23,194 nt of DNA, from the NCBI GenBank assembly GCA_900541675.1, contig UQKU01000033.1, positions 1 to 23,194 of the forward strand. Direction: 5' to 3'. The translations under genes were made by a program, and so were the position numbers. Positions 7,267-15,659 of the stretch are shown piece by piece. Source of the DNA: an uncultured Collinsella sp. GTDB lineage: Bacteria; Actinomycetota; Coriobacteriia; Coriobacteriales; Coriobacteriaceae. The notes beneath the pieces were generated by a model, which saw nothing but the letters and a program-made list of their open reading frames with translations, made no database searches and was not told the origin of the DNA. How positions within the stretch are numbered: the stretch's first letter is position 1; each line of letters begins with the position of its first letter.

Positions 7267-9570
7267 TCACGGTCGCTGGCATCGCATGGCAAAACCGGAT
7301 ACGGTCGGCGAGACGGTAATGTCTCCTTGTTCGATGGTGCATGCGAACGCGCCGCCCGCATCTCGAACGGCATCGATGCAGGCATCGGATGGATGGCCGT
7401 AGCGGTTGCCCTCGCCCGCACTCGCGATAGAGAGCTCGGGCTTAAGCGTTTCCAGCAGGTCTGTATCGACGGAAACTTTTGAGCCATGATGCCCCAGCTT
7501 GAGCACATCGATATCTCCCACCTCCTGTACAAACTCGCGCTCCTGATCGAGCTCGGCGTCACCAGTAAGGAGCACGCGCAGGCTCTTGCCTTCCTGAGCG
7601 TAGGAGAGCAGCAAAACAAGAGAGTCCTCATTGCCCTCGCCATCCACCGTGTCAAACGGCCACATCACACGAGCCCGAAATGCGCCGATATCGACCGTGT
7701 CTCCGCGAGCCACCTGCCGATACGTTACACCCGGGCGATTCAGGACCTCAGTAGGCGCGCCGTCAAGTGCATCGGCCGCGACCGCAATGGTTCCAACCGA
7801 AAAACGATCGAGTACGTCGGGAAGACCGCCCCAATGGTCTTCGTCCCAATGCGTCACGAAGACGGCGTCGATATGGTGGACGTTATTGCGAACCAACGCC
7901 GACACCACGCGGTCATCGAGCCCACAGTCGACGAGCGCCACAGCGCTACCCTGACGAACCAAAATCGCATCGGCCTGACCAACATCGAGGACCGTCACCG
8001 AAGGCGGCGCACATCGATCCCAATAGACATACGGAACACCCGCTGCAAGCATCAAACACAGCAGCCCCACTGCCATGGGCCGCACGCTGGGGCGTGGCCA
8101 CCAGACCAAGATGGCCACCAGCGCGAACGGCACCACATATACCAAGGGCGTATCGGGCGGCACGCTTACGGATGCGCCCGGAACGGCAGCAAAGAGCTGT
8201 TCAAAGAACAGCGCACAGCGGGCGACAATCATGGGCACCACGAGCGCCCCGTGACGCAGCAGCGGCACAAGCGAGCAGGGCACCAGCACAACCGATACAG
8301 CGAGCAGCACGCTTATCACCGGACCGATCACGGCATTTGCAAGTGGGGCAATGAGCGAAAACGTCTCAAATGCGGGAATCGTAACGGGAAGTGTCGCCAG
8401 CTGCGAGCACAGCGTGACAGACAAAACGCTGGCGACACCCGATGGCATGCCCAGCTCGCCCAAGGCGTAGGTGGCGTAGGGGCAAAAACAAAGGATGGCA
8501 AAAACACTGACGCACGAAAGCTGAAAACCCATTTCGAACAATACCGTCGGCCGCAGCAGCACAAAGACCACCATGGTCAAAAATAGGGCCGAGAGGCCAT
8601 GACGACGACGTCCGGCGCCGTTCGCGACAAGCGTCGCCGCCACCATGCAGCACGCGCGCACGGCCGAAGGCGAAGCGCCCGTAAAGACGGCATAGGCAGC
8701 AAGGGCCAGCACCAACAGCCCCCGCTGCAGCCCACGAGAGAGGCGTGTCTTTTGCAGGGCGCTCTCAATTACAAACCCGACGATGGCAAGATGGCTGCCC
8801 GAGACGGCGACGAGATGTGCGGTGCCCGTTACCGAAAACCAATCGCCCGCCGGCTGGGCGCGCAGCTCGGACGAGCGTCCACAGACAACGCCGGCAATGA
8901 GCGAGCGCGCTGGATCGGTCTCGGGCGCGATAACGGCAAGGAGCTCGTTCCGAAGCCAAGTCAACGGCCCCGGAGAACCCTCGTCGACCGATACCAACCG
9001 GACGACGTTAACCTTTCGAAGCTCGCCCCGAAGCACGCGTGAGCGCCCATACGCATCGTTCTCAAAGCGTGATATTCGACCGATACCACGTACATGCGAA
9101 CCGACGCCAAGCTCACGATCACACGACAGCCGTACCTGACCCAAACGCTTTTCGCCCGCATACGCATCACAGGCATAGGAGTACGAACCGTCATTGATGG
9201 ACGGATCGCCCCGCACAACAAATTCGAGACTGCTCGCGGCCCGATTATCCAGTGCCCTCGATACACGCAGCGCTCCCATTGTCCAACCCGAGGACGCGAC
9301 CGCTCCCGCCATGAGGCCGAGGGCAGCGGCATACAGCCATCGCCTCCACCGCACAAGGCGCATGCAGGACCGAGCCAATACGATGCACGCCGCAGCCACA
9401 ACGGGAATGGCCATAAGCAATGTGACGGGCGCTTTCCGCTCTCCCAGCAGCACATCGGCTGCCACGTTAAGTACCAGGCCACAGCTCGCACACAAGCCGG
9501 CACAAAGGGCCATGGTCCACGGCATCAATGGGCGCGGTGGCATCACATGTTCGCGCTCGGACGCGCTCAT
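7267..9570 (-). CDS. comEC: ComEC/Rec2 DNA-uptake channel with C-terminal metallo-beta-lactamase-like domain
   Basis: ComEC is the inner-membrane channel that carries single-stranded DNA into the cytoplasm during natural transformation. The 767-residue protein has N-terminal membrane segments, a soluble OB-like region (about 110-220), the competence core with AHLVAVSGSHLAIVGF near residue 257 and many later membrane helices. The C-terminal metallo-beta-lactamase-like domain keeps HWDEDHWGG (about 571), LLTGDAE and KLGHHGS (about 690), so the putative nuclease site looks intact. ATG at 9570 overlaps the comEA stop in an ATGA arrangement, chosen over an ATG four codons upstream. The gene appears complete; whether the cell is competent cannot be judged, since no pilus genes are in the window. 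Confidence 0.95.
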   Translation of the reverse strand: MSASEREHVMPPRPLMPWTMALCAGLCASCGLVLNVAADVLLGERKAPVTLLMAIPVVAAACIVLARSCMRLVRWRRWLYAAALGLMAGAVASSGWTMGALRVSRALDNRAASSLEFVVRGDPSINDGSYSYACDAYAGEKRLGQVRLSCDRELGVGSHVRGIGRISRFENDAYGRSRVLRGELRKVNVVRLVSVDEGSPGPLTWLRNELLAVIAPETDPARSLIAGVVCGRSSELRAQPAGDWFSVTGTAHLVAVSGSHLAIVGFVIESALQKTRLSRGLQRGLLVLALAAYAVFTGASPSAVRACCMVAATLVANGAGRRRHGLSALFLTMVVFVLLRPTVLFEMGFQLSCVSVFAILCFCPYATYALGELGMPSGVASVLSVTLCSQLATLPVTIPAFETFSLIAPLANAVIGPVISVLLAVSVVLVPCSLVPLLRHGALVVPMIVARCALFFEQLFAAVPGASVSVPPDTPLVYVVPFALVAILVWWPRPSVRPMAVGLLCLMLAAGVPYVYWDRCAPPSVTVLDVGQADAILVRQGSAVALVDCGLDDRVVSALVRNNVHHIDAVFVTHWDEDHWGGLPDVLDRFSVGTIAVAADALDGAPTEVLNRPGVTYRQVARGDTVDIGAFRARVMWPFDTVDGEGNEDSLVLLLSYAQEGKSLRVLLTGDAELDQEREFVQEVGDIDVLKLGHHGSKVSVDTDLLETLKPELSIASAGEGNRYGHPSDACIDAVRDAGGAFACTIEQGDITVSPTVSGFAMRCQRP

Positions 9571-10277
9571 ACGCAGATGCAATCTTTGATTTTGGCGAGT
9601 TTCTTCTCACCGATCCCCGATACACGCATAAGGTCATCGACCGAGGCAAAGGCCCCGTTTTGCGTCCGCTCGTCGATAATCGATTGGGCCATAGAAGGCC
9701 CGATGCCCGAAAGCGTCTGCAGCTCCGCCGCACTTGCTGTATTGATGTTCACGAGCCCCGACGAAGATCCCGCACCAGGAGTCGCGGCAGCGCCGCTTTC
9801 GCCCCCGTCGACCGCCGCAGCCGCTTGTTGCTCCCCTACCGTCGGCACATGGATCTTTTGACCATCTGTGATCTTGGACGCACGATTGAGCCCCGTCACA
9901 TCCGCCTCGGCCGTAAGCCCTCCGGCGGCATCGATCGCTTGGGATACCCGCGCTCCGTCTTTGAGCCGGTACACGCCAGGCTTCACAACGGCTCCATCAA
10001 CATCGACGTACACCTCGGCAGCAGAGGAGCTCTTGGCAGACGGCTCATCGGCATCGTCAGGAGAGGCATCCCCGGCCCCGCGCACATCCGAGGCGCTCGC
10101 CTCATCACTACGCTCAAACGATACGTCGCTGGAGTGACCACCAAAACCTGCCATCGCCAAGCCGCTCGCGGCGGCAATGACAACCAGGATCGCCACGACC
10201 ATCGCCTTATGGCCGAGCAGATTTTCTGCCCAGCGGTCCATCCGTTTAACCCGTTCGTGTTGCTCGCGCTGCGCCAT
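9567..10277 (-). CDS. comEA: ComEA DNA receptor (SLBB plus helix-hairpin-helix)
   Basis: ComEA binds double-stranded DNA outside the membrane and hands it to ComEC. The 236-residue protein has a short cytoplasmic N-terminus, one membrane helix (about 25-44, MVVAILVVIAAASG), an acidic Ser/Ala/Asp linker (about 48-87), an SLBB domain (about 89-144, VYVDVDGAVVKPGVYRL) and a C-terminal double helix-hairpin-helix (176-232, VNINTASAAELQTLSGIGP and VSGIGEKKLAKIKD). The start at ATG 10277 has GGGAGG 8 bases upstream. It overlaps comEC by 4 bases. The GGTCA-N10-TGACC inverted repeat at 10351-10370 upstream could be a regulator site, but this is weak. Confidence 0.93.
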   Translation of the reverse strand: MAQREQHERVKRMDRWAENLLGHKAMVVAILVVIAAASGLAMAGFGGHSSDVSFERSDEASASDVRGAGDASPDDADEPSAKSSSAAEVYVDVDGAVVKPGVYRLKDGARVSQAIDAAGGLTAEADVTGLNRASKITDGQKIHVPTVGEQQAAAAVDGGESGAAATPGAGSSSGLVNINTASAAELQTLSGIGPSMAQSIIDERTQNGAFASVDDLMRVSGIGEKKLAKIKDCICV

Positions 10278-10447
10278 AGCAAACACCTCCCAACACCATC
10301 GTGTCAGGAAACGAACGCCGCAGCCTCCGCACGCCCACACCGGTTTTCGCGGTCAAACCAAAAGCTGACCAAAACCTTGCGGAAAAGTGTCCATTTATTC
10401 AGGCACACGTCGACAAATGAACCGTTTATCGCCTAATGCCCAGATAG

Positions 10448-10481
10448 AAAAAGACCGACGATGCAAAATCACCGCCGGTCT
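10448..10481 (-). terminator. Intrinsic terminator after thiI
   Basis: On the minus strand AGACCGGCG pairs with CGTCGGTCT (9 pairs including one G-U) and is followed by TTTTTCTATC. It lies just after the thiI stop and ends the mihF-gmk-rpoZ-thiI unit. The remaining sequence up to comEA (to 10491) shows no other gene. Confidence 0.8.
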
Positions 10482-10491
10482 ATACACAACA

Positions 10492-11736
10492 TTATTCGTG
10501 ATCTTGGTAAATCTCACGTGGAGCGAGCTCGGAATGTTTGCGTTTTAAGGTCTTAGGGGCCTTATACGTGTTGCTCTCGAAGTCGATATACTCGGTCTGC
10601 TTGAGCAAGCGCTCAATCATCTCCTCGTGATCGAACAGCTCCCACGCCTCATGCACGGCATCGAGTTTGGCGTGCGTCTCGGGGCGGCGCGGCATAAAGA
10701 GCGTGCAGCAATCGGGAGCGGCCTCGGTCGAGATATCGAAGGTACCGATTTCCTCGGCACGCGCGATGATCTCCTGCTTGTCCGAACCAATCAGCGGGCG
10801 GAACACGGGGATCTTGACGGCCTCGTTGACGGCCATGATGTTCTCGAGCGTCTGGGAAGCAACCTGACCGAGCGATTCACCGGTCACAATAGCCTTGGCG
10901 CCCTCGATATGCGCAATGCGCTCGGCAACCGAATACATAATGCGACGGTACATGATCACGCGCAGGTTGCTGGGGCAGGTCACCGAGATCTCACGCTGAC
11001 AATCGCCAAACGGCACCACGTACAGGCGGCCGATCTGGACACCCGGCTCAAGCGCACGGATGATGTCCTGCACCAAATACTCGCTCGTGTCGGGCGTCTG
11101 CGGACGACCGGAGAAATGTACCGGCACGCACACCGCGCCGCGACGCGCGAGCATCCAGGTCGCTACCGGAGAATCGATACCCGACGACAGTAGCGTCACG
11201 ACCTTGCCGGCAGATCCCACCGGCAGACCGCCCACGCCGCGCTCGGAGCGCGCGTACACATAAACGCTACCCTGGACCACCAGCACGTGCACCATTGCGT
11301 CGGGGTCGTGCATCTGGACCTTTTTATCGGGAAACGCCTCGCACAACACCTCTCCCACCTGACGATTGATATCAATCGAGGTGAGCTCGTAGTCGGTGTT
11401 CGAGCGCTTGGCATGCACCTTAAACGACTCAAAGGGACCAAACTCGCGCAGCGCCTTCACGGCGGCGGCGCAGTACTCCTGCGGGTCGCGGTTCGTGTGA
11501 TATGCCAGGGACACGCGAGCAACGCCGGGGACGGTGCGAATGACGCGCGCCGCCTCGACGGCCTGATGCTCGTTAAAGGTCACGAGGATATAACCGGAAA
11601 TTCGAGACACGGTATTCACGGAAAAGGCGGCCAAGGCCGCCTTGATGTTATCCATGAGGATATGCTCAAAATGTGCGCGGTTCTTGCCCTTTAGTCCAAC
11701 CTCGTGATAGTGGACCAGGCAGACGCGGGCTGCCAT
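10492..11736 (-). CDS. thiI: tRNA 4-thiouridine synthase ThiI (no rhodanese domain)
   Basis: ThiI adenylates U8 of tRNA and inserts sulfur to make 4-thiouridine, and in some bacteria also supplies sulfur for thiamine thiazole synthesis. The 414-residue protein has an N-terminal ferredoxin-like and THUMP region (to about 170) and an ATP pyrophosphatase loop LLSSGIDSPVA (SGIDSP at 185-190). It also has the conserved APDCCTLFMP with Cys343 and Cys344, matching the catalytic cysteine region of the family. It ends without the C-terminal rhodanese domain of the E. coli enzyme, like the Bacillus form, so a separate cysteine desulfurase must supply sulfur. ATG at 11736 directly follows the rpoZ stop (TAAATG). 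A role in thiamine synthesis cannot be decided here. Confidence 0.95.
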   Translation of the reverse strand: MAARVCLVHYHEVGLKGKNRAHFEHILMDNIKAALAAFSVNTVSRISGYILVTFNEHQAVEAARVIRTVPGVARVSLAYHTNRDPQEYCAAAVKALREFGPFESFKVHAKRSNTDYELTSIDINRQVGEVLCEAFPDKKVQMHDPDAMVHVLVVQGSVYVYARSERGVGGLPVGSAGKVVTLLSSGIDSPVATWMLARRGAVCVPVHFSGRPQTPDTSEYLVQDIIRALEPGVQIGRLYVVPFGDCQREISVTCPSNLRVIMYRRIMYSVAERIAHIEGAKAIVTGESLGQVASQTLENIMAVNEAVKIPVFRPLIGSDKQEIIARAEEIGTFDISTEAAPDCCTLFMPRRPETHAKLDAVHEAWELFDHEEMIERLLKQTEYIDFESNTYKAPKTLKRKHSELAPREIYQDHE

Positions 11737-12018
11737 TTAGGCTTCAGCAACCTTATGGCCGAGTGCCTTCTCGTAACGGGCCTCGTCGTAGGAGATGTCG
11801 CCGTCGACAATCTCGTCCATAGCCATCGAGATGGTATCGGCGCCGGAAAGCGCAATGGTGATGTCATCGACATCCTGGACGGCGAGCACGCGGTTGTGCT
11901 GGCCACGCAACATGCTGTTAATGTCGCAGGCGCGCTTGGAGGCAAGCGAGGCGAGCAGGAAGCGGTTGTGATCGGTCTTCTCCAGAAGATCGTCAATGCA
12001 AGGCTTTACAACGGACAC
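11737..12018 (-). CDS. rpoZ: DNA-directed RNA polymerase subunit omega
   Basis: Omega is the small subunit that helps fold and stabilise the beta-prime subunit of RNA polymerase. The 93-residue product shows the omega pattern KTDHNRFLLASLASKRACDIN followed by ISMAMDEIVDGDISYDEARYEKA. The start is GTG at 12018, with GAGG shortly upstream. It begins 5 bases after the gmk stop and ends exactly where thiI starts. gmk-rpoZ is one of the most conserved bacterial gene pairs, which supports the call despite the short length. Confidence 0.93.
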   Translation of the reverse strand: MSVVKPCIDDLLEKTDHNRFLLASLASKRACDINSMLRGQHNRVLAVQDVDDITIALSGADTISMAMDEIVDGDISYDEARYEKALGHKVAEA

Positions 12019-12023
12019 GGACC

Positions 12024-12593
12024 TCAGATCCTTTCATGCATATCGAGAACGCGAACGAGCTCATCGGTCGCGCGGTCGAGATCGTCATTCACCACGACGT
12101 CGTCGTAGCGGTCGGCAAGGGCAAGTTCATCGGCGGCGTTTGCCATACGCAGCTCAATCGTCTCGGGCGTCTCGGTACCGCGACCGACCAGACGCTCGCG
12201 GAGCACCTCGAGCGAAGGCGGCTTGATAAAGATCAACACGGCCTCGGGGAAACGCTCCTTGACCTGCAGGGCTCCCTGGACATCGATCTCCAAGATCAGA
12301 GACGAGCCAGAGGCGAGCTTGGATGTGACCTCGCTCACCAAGGTGCCGTAGCAGTTACCGTGGACCTCGGCCCACTCAACAAACTCACCGTTTGCCACGC
12401 GGCGGTCGAACTCCTCGCGCGTCAGGAAAAAGTAGTTGACGCCGTCGACCTCACCTTTGCGTGGTGCTCGCGTGGTAGCCGAAACCGTCAGGCCCAGGTT
12501 CGAGCGACGCTCGCGCACACGAGTGACGAGCGTGCCCTTGCCTGCACCTGACGGTCCAGAAATCACAAAGAGCTTTGAATCCTGAGCGCTCAC
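12024..12593 (-). CDS. gmk: Guanylate kinase
   Basis: Guanylate kinase converts GMP to GDP with ATP, an essential purine salvage and synthesis step in the cytoplasm. The 189-residue protein has the P-loop GPSGAGKGT (13-21), the GMP-binding segment SATTRAPRKGEVDGVNYFF, then GEFVEWAEVHGNCYGT and ILEIDVQGALQVKERFP, all diagnostic. The start is GTG at 12593, immediately after the mihF stop (TAAGTG), which suggests translational coupling. It is followed by rpoZ. Confidence 0.97.
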   Translation of the reverse strand: MSAQDSKLFVISGPSGAGKGTLVTRVRERRSNLGLTVSATTRAPRKGEVDGVNYFFLTREEFDRRVANGEFVEWAEVHGNCYGTLVSEVTSKLASGSSLILEIDVQGALQVKERFPEAVLIFIKPPSLEVLRERLVGRGTETPETIELRMANAADELALADRYDDVVVNDDLDRATDELVRVLDMHERI

Positions 12594-12902
12594 TTATTTG
12601 GTCAGCTGCTCGAGGAGCTGCTCGCGCTGGCGGACGCCGAGGCCCTGGACGCGACGGGTAGCGGAGATGCCGAGCTCCTCCATGATCTTGGCGGCCTTGG
12701 CCTTGCCATAACCGGGGAGAGACTCGATGAGGGTGGAAACCTTCATGCGGGAAGCGATGGGGTCATCGGAGTTGAGCACGGACTCGAGGGACTTCTCGCC
12801 CTTCTTGATCTGCTCGCGAAGCTCAGCGCGGGCGTGACGTGCGGCGGCAGCCTTCTCAAGAGCCTGCTTGCGCTGCTCGTCGGTAAGCTGAGGGAGTGCC
12901 AT
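12594..12902 (-). CDS. mihF: Integration host factor, actinobacterial type
   Basis: This nucleoid-associated DNA-binding protein of Actinomycetota is unrelated to the alpha/beta IHF of Proteobacteria; the mycobacterial form bends DNA and affects replication and transcription. The 102-residue product has a basic N-terminal helix (QRKQALEKAAAARHARAELREQIKKGEKSL) and the helix-two-turn-helix core LIESLPGYGKAKAAKIMEELGI, then TRRVQGLGVRQREQLLEQL, as in the family. ATG at 12902 is preceded by GGAGG at 5 bases; an upstream TTG overlaps that site and is rejected. It heads the gmk-rpoZ-thiI unit, a neighbourhood known in actinobacteria, and is a useful phylum marker. Confidence 0.93.
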   Translation of the reverse strand: MALPQLTDEQRKQALEKAAAARHARAELREQIKKGEKSLESVLNSDDPIASRMKVSTLIESLPGYGKAKAAKIMEELGISATRRVQGLGVRQREQLLEQLTK

Positions 12903-12946
12903 TCGAACCTCCAAATAGTTGGGTTATATCTGATGCAATAATTGGC

Positions 12947-12955
12947 ATTTTAGCA
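12947..12955 (-). promoter_or_regulatory. Candidate extended -10 promoter of mihF
   Basis: TGCTAAAAT on the minus strand resembles an extended -10 (one mismatch in the hexamer) about 45 bases before the mihF ATG. No good -35 is seen at normal distance; the TTGACG nearby overlaps the spacer. Confidence 0.35.
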
Positions 12956-13039
12956 CGTCAAACGCACTAAATGCCCAATCGACGGCACCATAGGTTAGAC
13001 GATACCTGCGAAAAGTGCAATATACGGAGGTTAAAGTTG

Positions 13040-13097
13040 AGCCCCTGACCTGCGATTCCACACAAAGGATGGGAAAGTTTTCGCAGGCACAGGGGCT
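13040..13097. repeat. Long imperfect palindrome between pyrF and mihF
   Basis: AGCCCCTG-A-CCTGCGA (13040-13055) is complementary to TCGCAGG-CA-CAGGGGCT (13081-13097), giving 8+7 pairs around a 1x2 internal loop. TTCC/GGAA can add four more pairs inside. It occupies most of the 240-base gap after pyrF. On the minus strand it is followed by CAACTTTAACC, so it lacks a proper U tract and is a poor terminator. A weak pyrF terminator, a dispersed repeat or a structured RNA are all possible. Confidence 0.6.
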
Positions 13098-13142
13098 AAT
13101 TTGTGCTAATGAGACCCAAAAGTGGTGACTTGAGGGAATCTT

Positions 13143-13859
13143 TTAGGCGACGTTTTCGACCAGCTCGGCAACGATAGCGTCAAAGGCGGCAACCGGGTCG
13201 TCGGCACCGGTGATGGGTCGGCCCACCACGATATGGCTCGCGCCGCGCTCGATAGCCTGAGAAGGCGTCGCCACACGGGACTGGTCACCAAGGGCGGCAC
13301 CCACCGGACGAACGCCCGGAGTCACGATCAACGCGTCGGGGCCGAGCAGCTCGCGCATGTCATGGGCCTCCATCGGCGAGCACACGATGCCGTCGATACC
13401 GTTGGCCTGGGCAAGCTTTGCCAGGCGGGCGGCCTCCTCGGCCACGGGTGACTCGACGCCGATCTCAGCCAGCGAATCCTGGTTCATGCTCGTGAGCACG
13501 GTGATGGCGACGAGCTTGGCGCGGTCCTCGCGCGCCTCCTCGGCACCCTCACGGCACGCAGCGAGCATAGCACCAGAACCCAGGCCGTGGACCGAGAGCA
13601 GGTCGGCACCGGCAAGCGAGGCCGAACGGGCGGCACCGCGCACCTGATGCGGAATGTCATGGAACTTGAGGTCGAGGAAGACCTTAAAGCCCAGGTCCTT
13701 GAACGTCTTGACGATCTCGGGCCCCTCGGCGTAATAGAGCGTCATGCCCACCTTGAGCCAAGCGGCATGACCAGAAAGCTCGTGGGCGAGCTCGAGCGCA
13801 CGCTCACGGTCGCAGTCGAGGGCGACGATAACGCGGTCGCGGGCGTCGGTCTCTAGCAT
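13143..13859 (-). CDS. pyrF: Orotidine 5'-phosphate decarboxylase
   Basis: PyrF converts OMP to UMP, the last step of de novo pyrimidine synthesis. The 238-residue TIM-barrel protein has VALDCDRERA near the N-terminus, the catalytic D-x-K-x-x-D triad in FLDLKFHDIPHQV (Asp63, Lys65, Asp68), and the phosphate-binding end TPGVRPVG and IVVGRPITGADDP. ATG at 13859 overlaps the pyrD stop by 7 bases. It is the last gene of the pyr operon in this window, and pyrE, often beside it, is absent. Only an imperfect hairpin lies downstream, so the operon end is not well marked. Confidence 0.96.
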   Translation of the reverse strand: MLETDARDRVIVALDCDRERALELAHELSGHAAWLKVGMTLYYAEGPEIVKTFKDLGFKVFLDLKFHDIPHQVRGAARSASLAGADLLSVHGLGSGAMLAACREGAEEAREDRAKLVAITVLTSMNQDSLAEIGVESPVAEEAARLAKLAQANGIDGIVCSPMEAHDMRELLGPDALIVTPGVRPVGAALGDQSRVATPSQAIERGASHIVVGRPITGADDPVAAFDAIVAELVENVA

Positions 13860-14761
13860 TCGAAAGCACCTACCAGCTCGTTGATGTCCTTCACGCCCTG
13901 GGACTCCGCCCAGGCCTCGAGCTCGTGCGCGATCTTAATTGAGGCGCACGGATCGACGAAATTGGCCATGCCGACCGACACGCAGGTGGCGCCGGCCAGG
14001 ATAAACTCGGCCGCATCCTCGCCCGTCATGACGCCGCCGACACCGTTGATGGGGATATCGACGGCCTGAGCGACCTCCCAGACCATGCGAACGGCGATGT
14101 GGTGGCACAGCGGACCCGAAAGGCCGCCCTTGGGCTTGGCCACACGGGACTTGCGGGTATGAACGTCAATGGCCATGCCCTGGATGGAGTTGATGACCGA
14201 AAGGCCGTCGGCTCCCGCGGCCTCGAGAGCCTTGGCAATCTCGGCGACGTTAACCGGCGCCATCTTCACGAACAGCGGCTTATCGGTCACCTTACGGCAG
14301 GCAGCCATAACGGCAGAGGCGCCCTCGGGCGAGGAGCCCATGGCGGCACCGCCGGCGGCAATATTGGGGCAGCTGACGTTGATCTCGTAGCCGGCAGCCC
14401 AGGGGCACAGCTCGACATACATCTCGAGCGCGCGCACAAACTCGTCAACGGAGTGGCCGGCGACCTGGCAGATGACCTGGCAACCGTCCTTGGAGAGCTG
14501 CTCGAGCCAGGGACCGGACTCACGGGCGAAGGCAGCCACGCCGGGGTTCTGAAGGCCCACGGAGTTGATCATGCCGCCCGGGATCTCGGCCATGCGGGGC
14601 GCGGGGTTGCCGGGCCAGGGCTCGGCAGCACAACCCTTGGTGGTGATGGCGCCCAGCTGGGAGACATCAAAGAAGTTCTGGAACTGCCAGCCGTAGCCAA
14701 AGGTACCGGCTGCGGTGTTGATGGGGTTCTGCATCTTGACGCCGCCGAAGTCGACGGCCAT
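13853..14761 (-). CDS. pyrD: Dihydroorotate dehydrogenase, class 1B catalytic subunit
   Basis: PyrD oxidises dihydroorotate to orotate on FMN; in class 1B enzymes electrons pass through PyrK to NAD+. The 302-residue protein opens VDFGGVKMQNPINTAAGTFGYG, has INVSCPNIAAGG with the catalytic-base Cys131 characteristic of class 1, and later VKMAPVNVAEIAKALEAAGA and GVGGVMTGEDAAEFILAGA. The start at ATG 14761 matches the family N-terminus; GTG 14776, overlapping the pyrK stop, is an alternative and would add five residues. The adjacent pyrK confirms the 1B type, which does not depend on membrane quinone and suits anaerobic growth. Confidence 0.95.
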   Translation of the reverse strand: MAVDFGGVKMQNPINTAAGTFGYGWQFQNFFDVSQLGAITTKGCAAEPWPGNPAPRMAEIPGGMINSVGLQNPGVAAFARESGPWLEQLSKDGCQVICQVAGHSVDEFVRALEMYVELCPWAAGYEINVSCPNIAAGGAAMGSSPEGASAVMAACRKVTDKPLFVKMAPVNVAEIAKALEAAGADGLSVINSIQGMAIDVHTRKSRVAKPKGGLSGPLCHHIAVRMVWEVAQAVDIPINGVGGVMTGEDAAEFILAGATCVSVGMANFVDPCASIKIAHELEAWAESQGVKDINELVGAFEC

Positions 14762-14775
14762 GTTCACGGTACCCA

Positions 14776-15567
14776 CTAGAAGACCACCACCTTGGAAGCA
14801 TCGAACACGGGGCCGCACATACAGGCGCCCTTCATACCGTCGACCGTCTCGACATTGCAGGTGTTGCAGGCACCAAAGCCACAGCTCATCATGCGCTCGA
14901 GCGAAACCTCGCAGTACGCACCGGCCTCGGCGGCAGCGGCGGCGACCTTCTTCATCATGACGGCGGGGCCGCAGCTGGCGACGTAGTCGTAGCCGCCCTC
15001 GCCGAGCAGCTCGGCGGCAGGATCGGTGCAGAAGCCATGAGTGCCCAACGAGCCGTCGTCGGTGCACACGTTGACCGTAGCTCCCAGCGCGCGGAACTCA
15101 TCAATGCCCACGGCCTTGGACGCGGTGCCAAAGCCCAGGCACACGTCGACGGCCACACCCTGCTCGGCAAGCATGCCGGCAAGGCACAGCACGGGCGGAA
15201 CACCGATGCCGCCCGCCACGAGCAGCGCCTTCCTGGTGCCCTCGGGTACCAGCCAGCCGCGGCCGCCAGGGCCCAGCAGATTAGAAGTGGAACCGGGGGC
15301 CATCTGCGACAGACGACGGGTGTCGTCGCCCACGACGGCGTACCACAGCTCGACGGTGCCGGCCTGGGCGTCGGCGCGATAGTAGCTCAGGGGCACGCGA
15401 AGCAGCGAGGACGCATCGCCGGGTACGGCAATGTTCACAAACTGACCGGGCTTGAGCGCACTTGCAAGCTTGGGGGCCGAGATGACGAGCGAGAAGATGC
15501 CGTCGGCGATCTCCTGGTTCGATACGACCTCGAAGTCGTGCATGCGTGCAGTGGAAGGTGTGGGCAT
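14776..15567 (-). CDS. pyrK: Dihydroorotate dehydrogenase electron transfer subunit
   Basis: PyrK carries FAD and a [2Fe-2S] cluster and passes electrons from PyrD to NAD+. The 263-residue protein has the flavin-binding start (LKPGQFVNIAVPG, LRVPLSYYRAD), the NAD-binding region LLVAGGIGVPPVLCLA, and the C-terminal cluster ligands Cys229, 234, 237 and 249 in CGFGACNTC and KGAC, with an extra Cys251. ATG at 15567 has GGAG 7 bases upstream. A 92-base gap with a terminator-like hairpin separates it from pyrC, so PyrK, PyrD and PyrF might be made at a different level from PyrB and PyrC. Confidence 0.95.
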   Translation of the reverse strand: MPTPSTARMHDFEVVSNQEIADGIFSLVISAPKLASALKPGQFVNIAVPGDASSLLRVPLSYYRADAQAGTVELWYAVVGDDTRRLSQMAPGSTSNLLGPGGRGWLVPEGTRKALLVAGGIGVPPVLCLAGMLAEQGVAVDVCLGFGTASKAVGIDEFRALGATVNVCTDDGSLGTHGFCTDPAAELLGEGGYDYVASCGPAVMMKKVAAAAAEAGAYCEVSLERMMSCGFGACNTCNVETVDGMKGACMCGPVFDASKVVVF

Positions 15568-15600
15568 AGACGCTCCAATCCCCCATGCGGTTGCATGGTC

Positions 15601-15639
15601 AAAACGAACAGAAAGCGCGGCACCGCAAGGGCACCGCGC
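15601..15639 (-). terminator. Possible weak intrinsic terminator between pyrC and pyrK
   Basis: On the minus strand GCGCGGTGCC pairs with GGTGCCGCGC (10 pairs, two G-U, loop CTTGC) and is followed by TTTCTGTTCGTTTT, a broken T tract. It starts about 20 bases after the pyrC stop, inside the operon. Partial termination is possible; no clear promoter for pyrK was seen after it. A small CATGC-GGTT-GCATG hairpin (15584-15597) lies next to the pyrK ribosome site. Confidence 0.4.
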
Positions 15640-15659
15640 ACAAAAGCGATAAGGCTATG

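Noticed and set aside
13853..15067. A 404-residue reading of pyrD with a long Arg-rich N-terminus
   Set aside because: The extra N-terminus overlaps pyrK in another frame; the family N-terminus begins at MAVDFGG.
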